Shown: positions 19,506 to 29,424, counted from the first letter of the stretch. The stretch: 64,000 bases of DNA from Tritrichomonas musculus (GCA_039105265.1 JAPFFF010000001.1:5146001-5210000); one strand, 5' to 3'. Notes: generated by a model not told the origin, from the letters alone. Made by a program: numbers and translations.

Positions 19506-20296
19506 CTATTTTACCCGAAAAAAAATTTTGTTTTTATTTACATTCGAGATATTGCGTTTTTTCTCGGCATCCCTCACGAACATTCATATATTACTTCTTA
19601 GCAATCTATCAGTTTCCATATACGGAAAATCGCTATTTTTAGCAACAGGCTATTTTTCACTGTTAGTTACCGGAAGTGTTGTAACGAATTTCTAGTGTTT
19701 TATATTAAATGTTATTCTGCAACAGTTCTATACTGCAGACAAAACATATAGCATATCTGATTCTCCGTAACGTGTGCTACATAATGGTGAAGGAACGGGC
19801 TTTCAATGTTGAATACTTATCGAGATACGATAGGATAAAAATCGAAGCAAAACTAATGGGAAATAACAGTGGAAATGTGATGTAAAAAAATATGGTCTTA
19901 ACGGTCGCCAGTAAACGGTCGCCAAAATAAACGGTCGCCAGTAAACGGTCGTCATGGTAGCCGGTCACCTTAACGTACATAATCGTTAAAGAAATAAATA
20001 TAACCACATTCTTGTCAATCGTCTCTTGTCTGGGAGAACCATTCAATTTTCTATACTTGTCTCATACAAGAAAAACCGTTACTGTTTTTCTTTATCTGGT
20101 TAACATAATAGAGTAATCCGTTATGTATATATTATTGTCCGTTAATGTTTCTATATTGCTCGTTATTGTTCTTCTATGTATAGTTAACGTAATAACATTA
20201 CTGGTTAACGTAAACAGAAAAATAGAGATTCATGCAAAGTCGCCGTAGCAAACATATAGTATATTCGGGCGTAGATTCCGAATATCGCATTTATTC
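19506..20296. other. Maverick intergenic region with a short repeat array
   Basis: About 790 bp between the polymerase start and the next gene. It holds no convincing gene; a minus-strand frame at 19777-20046 merely translates the repeats. A four-copy array of the word ACGGTCGCCA lies at 19898-19955. The rest is AT-rich and might contain the polymerase promoter or a replication signal, but nothing specific is visible. Confidence 0.6.
19898..19955. repeat. Four tandem copies of a TAAACGGTCGCCA unit
   Basis: The words TTAACGGTCGCCAG, TAAACGGTCGCCAAAA, TAAACGGTCGCCAG and TAAACGGTCGTCAT follow one another at intervals of about 14-17 bases. A 16-base match to this unit occurs once near the 3' end of the retrotransposon at 57652-57667. 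Confidence 0.8.
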
Positions 20297-20518
20297 TCAC
20301 CCAGGATTCTTTGTTGGAGCTGTATAGTACCCATCCGAGCCAAAATATTCCAGTGCAGGATTCTTTGAGTTATCGAATTTGGGTAACATCTTTGATACTT
20401 GATTGACCAGTGGTATTTTATCTATTATTGATTTCGTTTTATTCCATCCATACTTGAATCCATTAACGAAGTCCTTTGCTGCATCTTTTATCTGCTTGAA
20501 CCAGCTCCCAAAAGCCAT
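20297..20518 (-). CDS. Small amphipathic Maverick protein A (MAFGSWFK family)
   Basis: Seventy-three residues starting at M-A-F-G-S-W-F-K at 20518. An upstream in-frame ATG at 20548 is less likely, because the same M-A-F-G-S-W-F-K start is found in a second Maverick gene at 28952. Residues 1-35 should form an amphipathic helix with aromatic and Lys residues, and the remainder is Pro-, Asn- and Gly-rich. The pattern is that of a membrane-active or internal virion peptide, comparable in style to small capsid-associated lytic proteins, but I recognise no named family. It is transcribed divergently from the next gene with a gap of only about 38 bp. Confidence 0.65.
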   Translation of the reverse strand: MAFGSWFKQIKDAAKDFVNGFKYGWNKTKSIIDKIPLVNQVSKMLPKFDNSKNPALEYFGSDGYYTAPTKNPG

Positions 20519-20556
20519 TTTAGCCGTATAGAAAATACATTTTTGCATAGCAAAAA

Positions 20557-21270
20557 GTGATGACTCTAAGAGCAGCTAGAATACTAAGCAGTGAAACAGA
20601 CAATACGATAAAGCAAGAGCAAAACACTAATGTTAACATAAAGATAACGCCACGGCAACAACCGGGGAGCAAAGCTCCCAGTCCAATCGTAGATTGGCCA
20701 CCAAAGCAGCAACCAGCACAGCCAAACGTAAATTTTACTCAAGCCAACCAGCCACAGGATTCGTTACCGGCTGGTCAGGCTTTACATACACATGACGAAT
20801 CCGGAGAGTTTACAGTATCCATCAGCAGCAGCAACAAACAGTCCTACCCTGTTGGTATACGGCTCCCAGGGAGCCTCAGGACAGAGTCCGTAGCAGATTT
20901 AGGCGCTGAACTAGATTCATTAGAGAAGAAAAATAGGTTCCTGGAGTTGCTCGTTGAGATGTACTCTGAGAATCCACTAAAAGTAAACTCTTATGTAGTA
21001 TGTAAGAGTGGTACATTAATGAGCATGATAAAGCTACTAACAGAATGCGATAAAGTAGATTTCGTTCTGGATGACTATGAAGTTGGTTGTGGGTGCTCCC
21101 ATCGGTCGCAAGCCCTTCGGTCATGCTCTGCTTCTACTGCAAAGCTGATAAAGATAGACAAAATACTTGTCACTAAGGATGGCCGTACAGAAGAGTTAAA
21201 GTATTGCTATAACGATATCTATACCGAATTCATTAAATATGGGATATCACTGAAGCTGTGCTCTCCCTGA
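20557..21270 (+). CDS. Maverick protein of unknown function, 237 residues
   Basis: I do not recognise a family. Residues 1 to about 105 are disordered in character, rich in Gln, Pro and Asn (P-P-K-Q-Q-P-A-Q-P). From about 110 to 237 there is a compact-looking domain with predicted helices (L-G-A-E-L-D-S-L-E-K-K-N-R-F-L-E-L-L-V-E-M) and several Cys, including C-G-C-S at about 177. That Cys-rich stretch is encoded by a GC-rich word (GCAAGCCCTTCGGTCATGCT) that has relatives at about 14340-14390 and may be a small insertion. It lies on the plus strand just before the short coiled-coil gene. A virion or regulatory role is possible, but nothing shows it. Confidence 0.65.
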   Translation: MMTLRAARILSSETDNTIKQEQNTNVNIKITPRQQPGSKAPSPIVDWPPKQQPAQPNVNFTQANQPQDSLPAGQALHTHDESGEFTVSISSSNKQSYPVGIRLPGSLRTESVADLGAELDSLEKKNRFLELLVEMYSENPLKVNSYVVCKSGTLMSMIKLLTECDKVDFVLDDYEVGCGCSHRSQALRSCSASTAKLIKIDKILVTKDGRTEELKYCYNDIYTEFIKYGISLKLCSP

Positions 21271-21323
21271 GGTCACTGAAGCTCTGTGAAAAACTTCTGC
21301 TAATTTTTTTTATTGCCAGAAAA

Positions 21324-21494
21324 ATGTCTGGCAAGGTAAAGCAATACTACCACACTAATATACAACACAACATAGACATCCTAGCAGAAGAAATAGAGAG
21401 AGACGTTAACGACATAGAGAATCGTTTATTGAGCATTAAAAACAAAATTAAGGCTGTAATGGAATTGATTCAGGCCTTGAACACAGCTAAATAA
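21324..21494 (+). CDS. Short coiled-coil Maverick protein
   Basis: Fifty-six residues from the ATG at 21324 (M-S-G-K-V-K-Q-Y-Y). This start is preferred to the in-frame ATG at 21258 because it directly follows the oligo-T...GCCAGAAAA motif seen before other Maverick genes. Residues 12-56 form a clear heptad pattern (I-D-I-L-A-E-E-I-E-R-D-V), so a coiled-coil oligomer is likely. Its 3' end overlaps the 3' end of the fibre-like gene on the opposite strand by 25 bp. No family is known to me. Confidence 0.6.
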   Translation: MSGKVKQYYHTNIQHNIDILAEEIERDVNDIENRLLSIKNKIKAVMELIQALNTAK

Positions 21495-24400
21495 TGTTCG
21501 TTTATTTTTCCGCTTACTTTCCCTACTATGCTCTGTTGTATCTTCAATGTGAGTGCATAATCTTCATCCAGGATTCTTCCATCATAGAGTATTACATCGC
21601 CAATCTGGTACACGTTTGCATCATCAACGTAGAATAAATAGTCGCCATGGGTCGCAAAGGTTATACATCCGTTTTCTTCATCGACGCTAGTAATGACACC
21701 AACGAATTCCTTCCAGGTTCCATCAACAATAACTGAACAGATACAATCAGTGCTATCAGTAATGGCGCTGCTAATGAATCGTTTAGCTTCTGTATCGTAC
21801 TTATATACATGTCCTGATAGATATACAGGTTTACCAATCTTGTAATCTGATATTTCTTCACCAGCTTCTATAGGACAGTAATGAGTGATGGTAGCGTTTG
21901 TTGTTGCGTGAAGTTCATCAACATATGATTTCACTTGCTCAATAGCAAGGGCCAACTCTGTTGTCAAAGCATAAGTGTTCGACACATATCTAGCCGAATA
22001 AGCGTTTTTGTCGGTTGGTTCGATAGTTTTGGTTATTGAACATGATAATATTTCCGGTGTATCACCAGATCCTGGATTGATTAATACATGAGAGTGATAC
22101 AGAATCCAAAGACCAGAACTACTTCCGTCGATACGCAGTATCTGAGATGGTTGATTATCATCATCGTCATTGTACGAATAATCTATGTGAACATAATGAG
22201 CCGTATAGAAACTGTCTGATGAGACAATATCCAACCCATATTGCTCAATCAGTTCATGATATGTGTCGTAATCCAAATCAGGAATTGTATTATTGACGAT
22301 TGCGAATTGAATTGTTGTTTGCCCCTCAATAATCTCTGGGATTTCGCCTTTCACTTGATCAATAGCATGGGTCATATCTGTTGTCAAAGCATAATCGTTC
22401 AACGCGGTACTCAGTGCAGATTCATTAACCAAATTAGTTGGTAGTTCTGGTATATCTGTCTTCAATGCATACTTATCTACTATGTCTGGTGTGTAAACAT
22501 ATTTATCCGCTATTGATATAATATAATTGCCTTCATTTGCTTCATCGAAGTATATAGCAGTGGGTGTTTGGATGAGCAACCAGAAATTCTGTATTCCTAC
22601 GAAATAATTCTTGTGGTTCGGGTCTGAATAATAGTCGGCCCATGTTGTGCCATCATCAAATGTTCCATCTTGGAATATATCAGGATTGTTTACGCCGAAA
22701 CCATATGCATAATTGAACCCAGAATCGGGACAATCGCCCTCGAATTCCATATATAGAGATTTAGTCGATAACGAATCATTTATCATTACCTTGAAGTACA
22801 ATCTTGCTTTTACTTTTGTTGGCCTCAAGGCCCCGAACGAGAATGTATGAGGTATCAGATTACTATACGATGATTTATTTCTTGTATACATATATGTTAT
22901 GTTTTCTTCTGTTGGCACCTTGAAGTTATCAATACTGGGATATTTCGCGTCACAATCTGATTTCATTGCATATGGTTGTAATGCAGTCGCTAATGATTCT
23001 TCTGTAACGTTGTTTTCTGGTAGTGTTGGTATATCTATCTTTAACGCATACAATGACATATCAGGTAATGAAGTCGTTAAAGCATAATCCTGTAGTGTAG
23101 TCGTTAATGATTCATCTGTAACTATATTCTCTGGTAGTGTTGGTATATCTGTCTTCAATGCATAAGCATCTAAAGATGCCTGCAAGCTTTGCTTGTAGTC
23201 CTGTAGTGTAGTCGTTAATGATTCATCTGTAACGAGATTATCAGGGATTGTCGGAATGGTTGCCTTCAGTGTATCTAAATCACTTTCATATGCTACTCTA
23301 TCGGTATAGATGATATCGTTTTCGTCATGCTTGAATATAAATATTTTGTGATAATATTTCTGTCTTGCTCTAACATGCCTCCATGGTAATAATATAATGT
23401 TATTCTCATATGTAGCATTTAATCTCATATCAGCACCGCTGCCTTCAAATATAGGCGTTGGAACTCCACTTGGGCTGGTTAATGCAATATTACCTAATAA
23501 ATTTGCTCCACCACCTAATTCGTTATATATCATATACTCGAAGTCATACTTGACGATAACGTTATCGACAATATCAAGATTTACATACGTTTTAGTTTGC
23601 AGTGTTGGGTCTACAGGGTCCCAATGAAACCATAAACGAACCTTGAAGCTCGGTGGTGGATTATTTAATGTTAACTTAAAGCTACCGTATGAATTACTAT
23701 CTGTGGTCATTTCATATGTGTAATCTATTAAGTCTATTTTCCTAGCATATGGCTGTAAAGCAACTGTAAATGATTCATTAGTTTCACCTTTCAGTTTGCT
23801 CTGGTGTTTGTTAATGAGCTCCATTGTTGCCTTTGCTGTCAGTACTTGTTTGTCTGTAAGTTCTTCACCCATGCCCAGTACAGGTCTCTTTCCGTATTCT
23901 CTAATGAGCTTTACAGTTGCTGCTTGTTTGGGGCTACAAATGAGCAGGTAAGGATATTCGTATTCGACCTTAATTGTTCCCTGATAGCTCTCTTCTGAGC
24001 TGCATGTTAGTTCTCTATCATTGCCCATAACGTATTCACATTCAGAGCCTTCAACGCTAATCTGTATCTTCCATCCTTCAGCTATACCGTTACAGAAGTA
24101 TTTATGTACATATTGTTCACCTGGAATGATTTCTTCTGTGTTTACCAGTTGCAGTTCTTCTGTACGATTCACATCTGTTGCCGATAAGAATTCCGTATGA
24201 GGGATTATTTCTTCCAGTTCGAGCTCCACACCTTTTGCTTCGTTAGCAGCCATAGAGATACCTTTAATAGACCTTATTGCTCCATTAGCTATCGTCATTG
24301 GTAGCCCTACAGGATTCGCAAAGTTCATTATGAAGTTGCCGATACTGATAACATCTCTGACTATATCGAACCAGGTAGTTTTAGGCTTGAAGTTATCTAT

Positions 24401-25927
24401 TTCATCCTGTAGCTTCTTGCATGCATCCTGTAAGCTGCTGATATGGTTCACTGCTATGTCTACTGTATTGCCTAATGAATTCAGCACAAATACGTGGCTT
24501 TCTATGTTCTCTCCTATGACTATTCCTGTTGTCTGTATGTTGTAGTTGGTGTACAATGTTGTGCAAGATTCAGGCCTTGGCGATACCGTATAGTAACCAG
24601 AGCCGGCCAGAAACTCAAATGTGTTCGTTCCTTCTTCGTAGTCTACATCAGATATAGTAAATATCAGGTCGTTATTGGATGGCATGAATATAACAAGACC
24701 GTCCATTGGTTGTCCGTCAGGGTCTGTATGTTCTATAGTGGAGCTGTAATGATACTCTAAATGCTCAAAGTAGTTATCTGACTGGAGCTTGTAGTTGTTC
24801 AATCCTGATGATTTATACTCGAAGTCAACTTTTACGTCATATTCCTTATCGAGATACTTTAGTGTTGCTGTATATGAGCAGTCAGCGAAATCTTTTACTG
24901 GATACAAGTAAGCTCTCCATGCATCATCATCTTCTTTGTATGTCTTTATTGTGCAATTATCTTTTGCTATGAGCATTCCCTTATCAGCCAGTAATTGCAG
25001 TGCATTTCCGGTGCCTGTATAGTCAATCAGTAAATGCAATACATTTCTATTCGCTTCGTTCTTCTTGATGGCTATAAACGCTACTTCATGTGAGCCTGGA
25101 TTCTTCCTTGTTGTCTTCAGTGGAATGTTATAGCAGTAATTATTTCCTACCCATTTACCATTCTGTTTAGTCATTTTATAGTCGGTACCGAATGCTTGGT
25201 CGTGAAACTCAAATGTTTGCCCTTCAATCAATGCATCAAACTCTTCAGAGCCTGGTTTATATCCCCAGTCAGCATAATATTCACCAGTGCCCGTTTCTCC
25301 GAATGATTTCATCTCATAGAAGTCTGGAAGGGGTGAACGATAGAGCTTAAAGCAATTCTCTGCCTCTACCTGGTTGCACTTCAGGTTTGCTACTGTTGAG
25401 AGCGTTTTCTGTTTGCCGATGAAGTTTATTCTGAGTGAACCAGAAGTGAATAGCTGTAGTGGGCTATTATTAATGCTCATTATTATCTTTGCTGCCGAGT
25501 CTTCTCTGTATGTTATAGTGTCGGCTATTACTGGGTTGCTGAATGTGCCTTTGTTGCAACTTATTATAGCAGTCTCTTTACTGATGTATGATGGAAGAAT
25601 CACCTCGAATAAATCTCCTGTGTAGCCTGTAAAGTCACCTTTAATCTCTAGTTCATAATAATCACCTGATTGCGTCTGTGATAGACTATTTTTGTCTATA
25701 ATGAATTCATCAAGACCATCTTCGTATTGCAGTGATGTTTCTCCATCTGGCTTTACTGGATTCTCTTCTAGTACCTTTATTCTTCCTTCATGGTCATTTA
25801 TTGCATCTAGAATGTTTGTTCCCTTTACGGTCAATTCTCCGTTTACTGTTAAGCTGTCGAATTGGCCTGAACCTTTCATTACAAAGGCTCCGTTTCTGGC
25901 ATTAGATTTGGTTATTATCGCAGTCAT
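21470..25927 (-). CDS. Giant fibre-like virion protein candidate
   Basis: 1485 residues if started at the ATG at 25927 (M-T-A-I-I-T-K-S-N-A-R-N-G); the frame also has an ATG at 25978. The N-terminus has a repeat-like G-S-G-Q-F-D-S-L-T-V-N-G-E-L-T-V-K-G, common in phage tail-fibre and trimeric beta proteins. Residues about 930-1240 contain repeated Y-A-L-K-T-D-I-P-T-L-P-E-N units alternating with S-L-T-T-T-L-Q-D-Y, a register typical of fibre shafts. The last 140 residues form a separate Gly- and Val-rich domain. There is no signal peptide. In a virus-like Maverick this would be the receptor-binding or surface fibre. This is inference from composition and repeat style, not from a recognised domain. 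It is the largest gene in the element. Confidence 0.7.
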   Translation of the reverse strand: MTAIITKSNARNGAFVMKGSGQFDSLTVNGELTVKGTNILDAINDHEGRIKVLEENPVKPDGETSLQYEDGLDEFIIDKNSLSQTQSGDYYELEIKGDFTGYTGDLFEVILPSYISKETAIISCNKGTFSNPVIADTITYREDSAAKIIMSINNSPLQLFTSGSLRINFIGKQKTLSTVANLKCNQVEAENCFKLYRSPLPDFYEMKSFGETGTGEYYADWGYKPGSEEFDALIEGQTFEFHDQAFGTDYKMTKQNGKWVGNNYCYNIPLKTTRKNPGSHEVAFIAIKKNEANRNVLHLLIDYTGTGNALQLLADKGMLIAKDNCTIKTYKEDDDAWRAYLYPVKDFADCSYTATLKYLDKEYDVKVDFEYKSSGLNNYKLQSDNYFEHLEYHYSSTIEHTDPDGQPMDGLVIFMPSNNDLIFTISDVDYEEGTNTFEFLAGSGYYTVSPRPESCTTLYTNYNIQTTGIVIGENIESHVFVLNSLGNTVDIAVNHISSLQDACKKLQDEIDNFKPKTTWFDIVRDVISIGNFIMNFANPVGLPMTIANGAIRSIKGISMAANEAKGVELELEEIIPHTEFLSATDVNRTEELQLVNTEEIIPGEQYVHKYFCNGIAEGWKIQISVEGSECEYVMGNDRELTCSSEESYQGTIKVEYEYPYLLICSPKQAATVKLIREYGKRPVLGMGEELTDKQVLTAKATMELINKHQSKLKGETNESFTVALQPYARKIDLIDYTYEMTTDSNSYGSFKLTLNNPPPSFKVRLWFHWDPVDPTLQTKTYVNLDIVDNVIVKYDFEYMIYNELGGGANLLGNIALTSPSGVPTPIFEGSGADMRLNATYENNIILLPWRHVRARQKYYHKIFIFKHDENDIIYTDRVAYESDLDTLKATIPTIPDNLVTDESLTTTLQDYKQSLQASLDAYALKTDIPTLPENIVTDESLTTTLQDYALTTSLPDMSLYALKIDIPTLPENNVTEESLATALQPYAMKSDCDAKYPSIDNFKVPTEENITYMYTRNKSSYSNLIPHTFSFGALRPTKVKARLYFKVMINDSLSTKSLYMEFEGDCPDSGFNYAYGFGVNNPDIFQDGTFDDGTTWADYYSDPNHKNYFVGIQNFWLLIQTPTAIYFDEANEGNYIISIADKYVYTPDIVDKYALKTDIPELPTNLVNESALSTALNDYALTTDMTHAIDQVKGEIPEIIEGQTTIQFAIVNNTIPDLDYDTYHELIEQYGLDIVSSDSFYTAHYVHIDYSYNDDDDNQPSQILRIDGSSSGLWILYHSHVLINPGSGDTPEILSCSITKTIEPTDKNAYSARYVSNTYALTTELALAIEQVKSYVDELHATTNATITHYCPIEAGEEISDYKIGKPVYLSGHVYKYDTEAKRFISSAITDSTDCICSVIVDGTWKEFVGVITSVDEENGCITFATHGDYLFYVDDANVYQIGDVILYDGRILDEDYALTLKIQQSIVGKVSGKINEHYLAVFKA

Positions 25928-26032
25928 CACTTTTGCAAAAATGTGCTGAGAGCGCTTGCTAAAGCGCGCAATCATCACTGTTTATGCTTTTAGGCAAAAA
26001 TAAATATTAGTTTTCGCTGTCTGATTTGCCAC

Positions 26033-26365
26033 TCAAAACTCTAACTTCAGGAATAAAGTAAAATTATCGGGCGTTATCTCATTCCCGTTCGGGTCAGTAA
26101 ACCACACTCTGAAGTTCCTTTTAGTGCCTATATATTCATATTTTCTGTTATCATCTGGTGGTAAAAGATTAGCGTACCACACTAAACTATCACAGTAATT
26201 GTCTCTCTGAATGAAACTGCAATGAACTTCTGTTTCGCCATCCAGGTATCCTTCACATGTAGCTCTACAGTACTGAAATGAGATGTATCTCTGGTTAAGT
26301 GAATTGCAGAACTCTGGTGGTAGTTCGTTATTGTTTGCTTTAGTGATAAAGTATGTTTTTACCAT
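26033..26365 (-). CDS. Small Maverick protein, candidate minor virion protein
   Basis: 110 residues, ATG at 26365. The sequence alternates short hydrophobic strands with polar turns (F-R-V-W-F-T-D-P-N-G-N-E-I-T, F-T-L-F-L-K-L-E-F) and carries five Cys. This beta-rich character and its place in the capsid block, downstream of the major capsid gene on the same strand, make a minor structural role plausible. No specific family is recognised, and it is shorter than typical penton-type jelly-roll proteins. Confidence 0.6.
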   Translation of the reverse strand: MVKTYFITKANNNELPPEFCNSLNQRYISFQYCRATCEGYLDGETEVHCSFIQRDNYCDSLVWYANLLPPDDNRKYEYIGTKRNFRVWFTDPNGNEITPDNFTLFLKLEF

Positions 26366-26431
26366 TTGTGCAACAAAAAAATTGTTTACGGCGTTACTGT
26401 ATAATCTGTTTTACTGTATTATCTGTTTCAT

Positions 26432-26812
26432 TCACTTCAAAGCCCTAGGGTCATTCTCAGGCTCTTTACTGACCTTTACTGGGTAGTACTGTATTCCATT
26501 ATACATCTTCTGTGTGAACTCTATTGTCATCGTGTAAAGATTATCCTCATTGGTTGGTGGTAATGTTTTCGTTTTGCTCTCAGTGAATGTTATTATTAAT
26601 CCACCTAAATCGTTCATTATTGTTTCGTGTGTAATGTATTTCTTGTCGGCGTAACCTTGTAGGATTATGTATACAGGCTTGATGCATGCATTGCCGAACC
26701 TGTTAGTGAATGTATCTTTGGCCTGGAAGTACAATGTTGCTTCATTTACGTTGAGCCTTTTTGTCTTCTTGATGTACTCAACGAATTTCGTTACTGACAT
26801 GAATTGAGGCAT
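26432..26812 (-). CDS. Small Maverick protein, candidate minor capsid protein
   Basis: 126 residues, ATG at 26812. An N-terminal helix (V-T-K-F-V-E-Y-I-K-K-T-K-R) is followed by alternating beta-type segments (V-Y-I-I-L-Q-G-Y, L-I-I-T-F-T-E-S, Y-T-M-T-I-E-F). It lies between the major capsid gene and the 110-residue gene, all on the minus strand with gaps of about 70-110 bp. In Mavericks a small jelly-roll penton protein is expected close to the major capsid gene, so this is a candidate for it, but the fold cannot be confirmed from sequence alone. Confidence 0.6.
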   Translation of the reverse strand: MPQFMSVTKFVEYIKKTKRLNVNEATLYFQAKDTFTNRFGNACIKPVYIILQGYADKKYITHETIMNDLGGLIITFTESKTKTLPPTNEDNLYTMTIEFTQKMYNGIQYYPVKVSKEPENDPRALK

Positions 26813-26922
26813 CTCCCTTTTTCCCAGTAAAAAAAAATTAAATTCGTTTAAATGAAATCAATCGTATTCATTTCTGTTTCACTCTTACTCGGCTCGTAGA
26901 GACTCACCGCATTCGCTAAAGC

Positions 26923-28866
26923 TCATTCGTACCCGGATGGAACACCTGCTGGATAATAATCGACACCATTTACAGACCAGGTAAAGTAAGTATCAGAGCA
27001 AATCCATGCTTCTGGGCTTGGTGGGTGGATTTGTGGCAATTCAGGTACTGGAATGAAATATGTATCATCCATACCGCGATATAATGGTTGGCCTCTGAAG
27101 GTTACTGTAATGGAATTACTGCCTGTGTCAATGCCATCAAAGACGTAGCCTGCATTGCTTCGTTCGAGCTGGAAGTTAATACCAAATGATGTTCCGTCAC
27201 TTCTGCAGTTAGTGTATCTCTTACCGGTAACAGGGTCGTTTAGCGGTTGAGTAAAGCTGTCTTCGAACTCTTGTGTTGCCTCTAATGCTCCATCTAATTC
27301 GTTAGCGATTAATTGATGTTGGTAGAAGCGAGCTCCACAGGTGCTCTGGAATTCTGTATCCGGATAGGTTCTCTTATTAACCACCAATTGCACATTCTGG
27401 TACATTATATTCTCGAAGCATGTTATATCTGCAGGGCTCTTAGGGAACATCATTGTGATATTCGTAGCGTTGCGTAATGGAATGCTCTTACTGATTTCTA
27501 ATCCGTTTACCTTTGCTGTGCCCTCAAATATTTCTCTTGTGAGTTCCTGTGATGGTATCAATAATGGTGTTTGCAGTTCTCTGACGAGGCCTTTATATAC
27601 ATCTGGTTTGAGCCCGAATCCAGCAAGATTGCTTCTGCCTAATTGTATAGTTCCACCAACAACATCTAACACAACTTTACCGACCTTAAGGTTAATGTTG
27701 TCTGCTTTCTTCGATGAAACAAGTAGTGCGCCCTTAAGGTTATTATCTAGAAGTTTTACTGTATCGCCTGCATTAAGGATATAATCAGGATTGGAAGCAG
27801 CGACTTCTTCAGCGAACCATGCTTTATTGGAATCTTCTTTACGGACACCATACTTCTCATATTCTTCATCTGTGTAGGTAAAATGTATTACTATTGGTTC
27901 TGCTTCATCGTTATGCGTATCTTTTCTCATTTGTTGAGCTTCACCGCCTTCTGGAACTGTATCAGTGTATGGCTTGCCTGCATGCATTCGTTGATACTTA
28001 ATTGTTAGCTCTTGTTTAGGTGCTGGCGAGCCTGAATAGTGTGTAACGATTGTAGATGGAAGGCCAACCTGAGTGAACTTCCTTGTTATTGGTATTACTG
28101 CTGGCATTTGTTCATCTATTTCTTTATCCTCTAGGAACTGTAATGTTTCCTTGACGATATTTGGGTTAACTTGTGTCCATACCATTGCTCTTAATGATGT
28201 CTTTACTTCTTCCTCTATTTCACCGCAAATGGCATTAGGGTACAATTGCCATGCCTGTAATGCAAGCTGGTCGATAAATGGAATGGTCAACTCTATAGTA
28301 AGCTTATGTATTTGCCCGTCAGCAATATCTTTGAGGTCTACGTAACAGCCACAGACTGATGGGCTATATTGTGATACATTTTCCCAGGTGCTGTGAGAGA
28401 ACTTGGATGTTGCTTTAGCGTCTCTTGGTTTAATGCTGTTATAGGCGAAAGATTCGCGCTGTAATTCATCTTGCCTGTATGAATCTAATAGTTTGCCGTT
28501 AATCCAGAATCTACAGTCTTCATAGAACTCTACCGCGTTCTTGAATCCAACAAATAATTTCATTATGCCGTTAGTGTCTGCAGAAACGTCAATCTTTTCT
28601 GATAACTTAATACTGAAGTCCAGAAGGATGGTGCTGAATGATTTCTCTATTTGTGTTATTGTATGGCCTGTATGGGTCAATTTTATTCTCGTTTTTGTTC
28701 CTACTGGCATTGGTGCATCCTTATTGGTAAACTCTTCCATCACAAACGAAAATGAATTATCCCCACCGTTGCGTTGTATCAGATTACGCATCTTATTCTG
28801 GAAGAAAGAAAGAACGTCTCCTTCATTGTTACCTGTGTTCTTAGCTTGAGCGTTTTGGTATGTCAT
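26923..28866 (-). CDS. Major capsid protein candidate (double jelly-roll type)
   Basis: 647 residues, ATG at 28866, a size typical for Polinton double jelly-roll capsid proteins. Features in keeping are an N-terminal helical segment (F-F-Q-N-K-M-R-N-L-I-Q-R), alternating beta strands throughout, a conserved-looking F-W-I-N-G-K-L-L-D-S-Y-R-Q-D-E block, a basic/acidic middle and a C-terminal aromatic-rich end with N-A-G-Y-V-F-D-G. There is no signal peptide or membrane helix. Its position beside small structural candidates and the packaging ATPase fits. I assign it by size, context and general resemblance to trichomonad Maverick capsid proteins. A structure prediction would be decisive. Confidence 0.75.
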   Translation of the reverse strand: MTYQNAQAKNTGNNEGDVLSFFQNKMRNLIQRNGGDNSFSFVMEEFTNKDAPMPVGTKTRIKLTHTGHTITQIEKSFSTILLDFSIKLSEKIDVSADTNGIMKLFVGFKNAVEFYEDCRFWINGKLLDSYRQDELQRESFAYNSIKPRDAKATSKFSHSTWENVSQYSPSVCGCYVDLKDIADGQIHKLTIELTIPFIDQLALQAWQLYPNAICGEIEEEVKTSLRAMVWTQVNPNIVKETLQFLEDKEIDEQMPAVIPITRKFTQVGLPSTIVTHYSGSPAPKQELTIKYQRMHAGKPYTDTVPEGGEAQQMRKDTHNDEAEPIVIHFTYTDEEYEKYGVRKEDSNKAWFAEEVAASNPDYILNAGDTVKLLDNNLKGALLVSSKKADNINLKVGKVVLDVVGGTIQLGRSNLAGFGLKPDVYKGLVRELQTPLLIPSQELTREIFEGTAKVNGLEISKSIPLRNATNITMMFPKSPADITCFENIMYQNVQLVVNKRTYPDTEFQSTCGARFYQHQLIANELDGALEATQEFEDSFTQPLNDPVTGKRYTNCRSDGTSFGINFQLERSNAGYVFDGIDTGSNSITVTFRGQPLYRGMDDTYFIPVPELPQIHPPSPEAWICSDTYFTWSVNGVDYYPAGVPSGYE

Positions 28867-28951
28867 GTACTCTTTTGGTTATCAATAAAAAACAAAATTA
28901 TCGGATAATAAAAGCGCAATATAGATTTTTATCTCACATGAAAACACACAG

Positions 28952-29233
28952 ATGGCGTTTGGAAGTTGGTTCAAGAATATCGTTAAAGGGGCAAAGAATA
29001 TCATCGGAAAGGCCTTACCAGTACTGAAGAAAGGTGCAGAATTGGTCAATAAAGTAGCGCCCATAGCTAAAGACATAATTGGAGGCCCAGTTGGAGATTT
29101 AATCGGAAAAGTTGGTGATGTTGCCGGTAAAGTCAACAATAAATTAAGCGGTAAAAATATGATTGGCGGCAATGCAGGTAAGAGAAAAGTGCTACTGAAT
29201 ACAGAACAATACCCATTCCTTAATGACTACTAA
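28952..29233 (+). CDS. Small amphipathic Maverick protein B (MAFGSWFK family)
   Basis: 93 residues from an ATG at 28952. The first eight residues, M-A-F-G-S-W-F-K, are identical to protein A at 20297-20518. Residues 9-60 form a Lys-, Gly- and Ile-rich amphipathic helix region (G-A-K-N-I-I-G-K-A-L-P-V-L-K-K-G), then a Gly/Asn linker and a distinct C-terminal tail. This resembles a membrane-lytic or DNA-condensing virion peptide that might be processed. It is divergent from the capsid gene with an 85-bp gap. The shared N-terminus implies duplication or a common targeting/packaging signal. Confidence 0.7.
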   Translation: MAFGSWFKNIVKGAKNIIGKALPVLKKGAELVNKVAPIAKDIIGGPVGDLIGKVGDVAGKVNNKLSGKNMIGGNAGKRKVLLNTEQYPFLNDY

Positions 29234-29424
29234 GATATTTTTGCCTGGGTGTTAGCTGTAGAGTTTGCATCGCATTTCTTCAGTGAGAGGCGGGTCGGGA
29301 GCCAGTTCAGATAGCTTTAATAATAGATTAACGAATTCAATTACGGTCAAACAGGCTAGAAAGAAATCAGTAAGATTCATTTTAACCGAAACAAAATAGA
29401 GATTTTTATTCATCATTAAATAGC

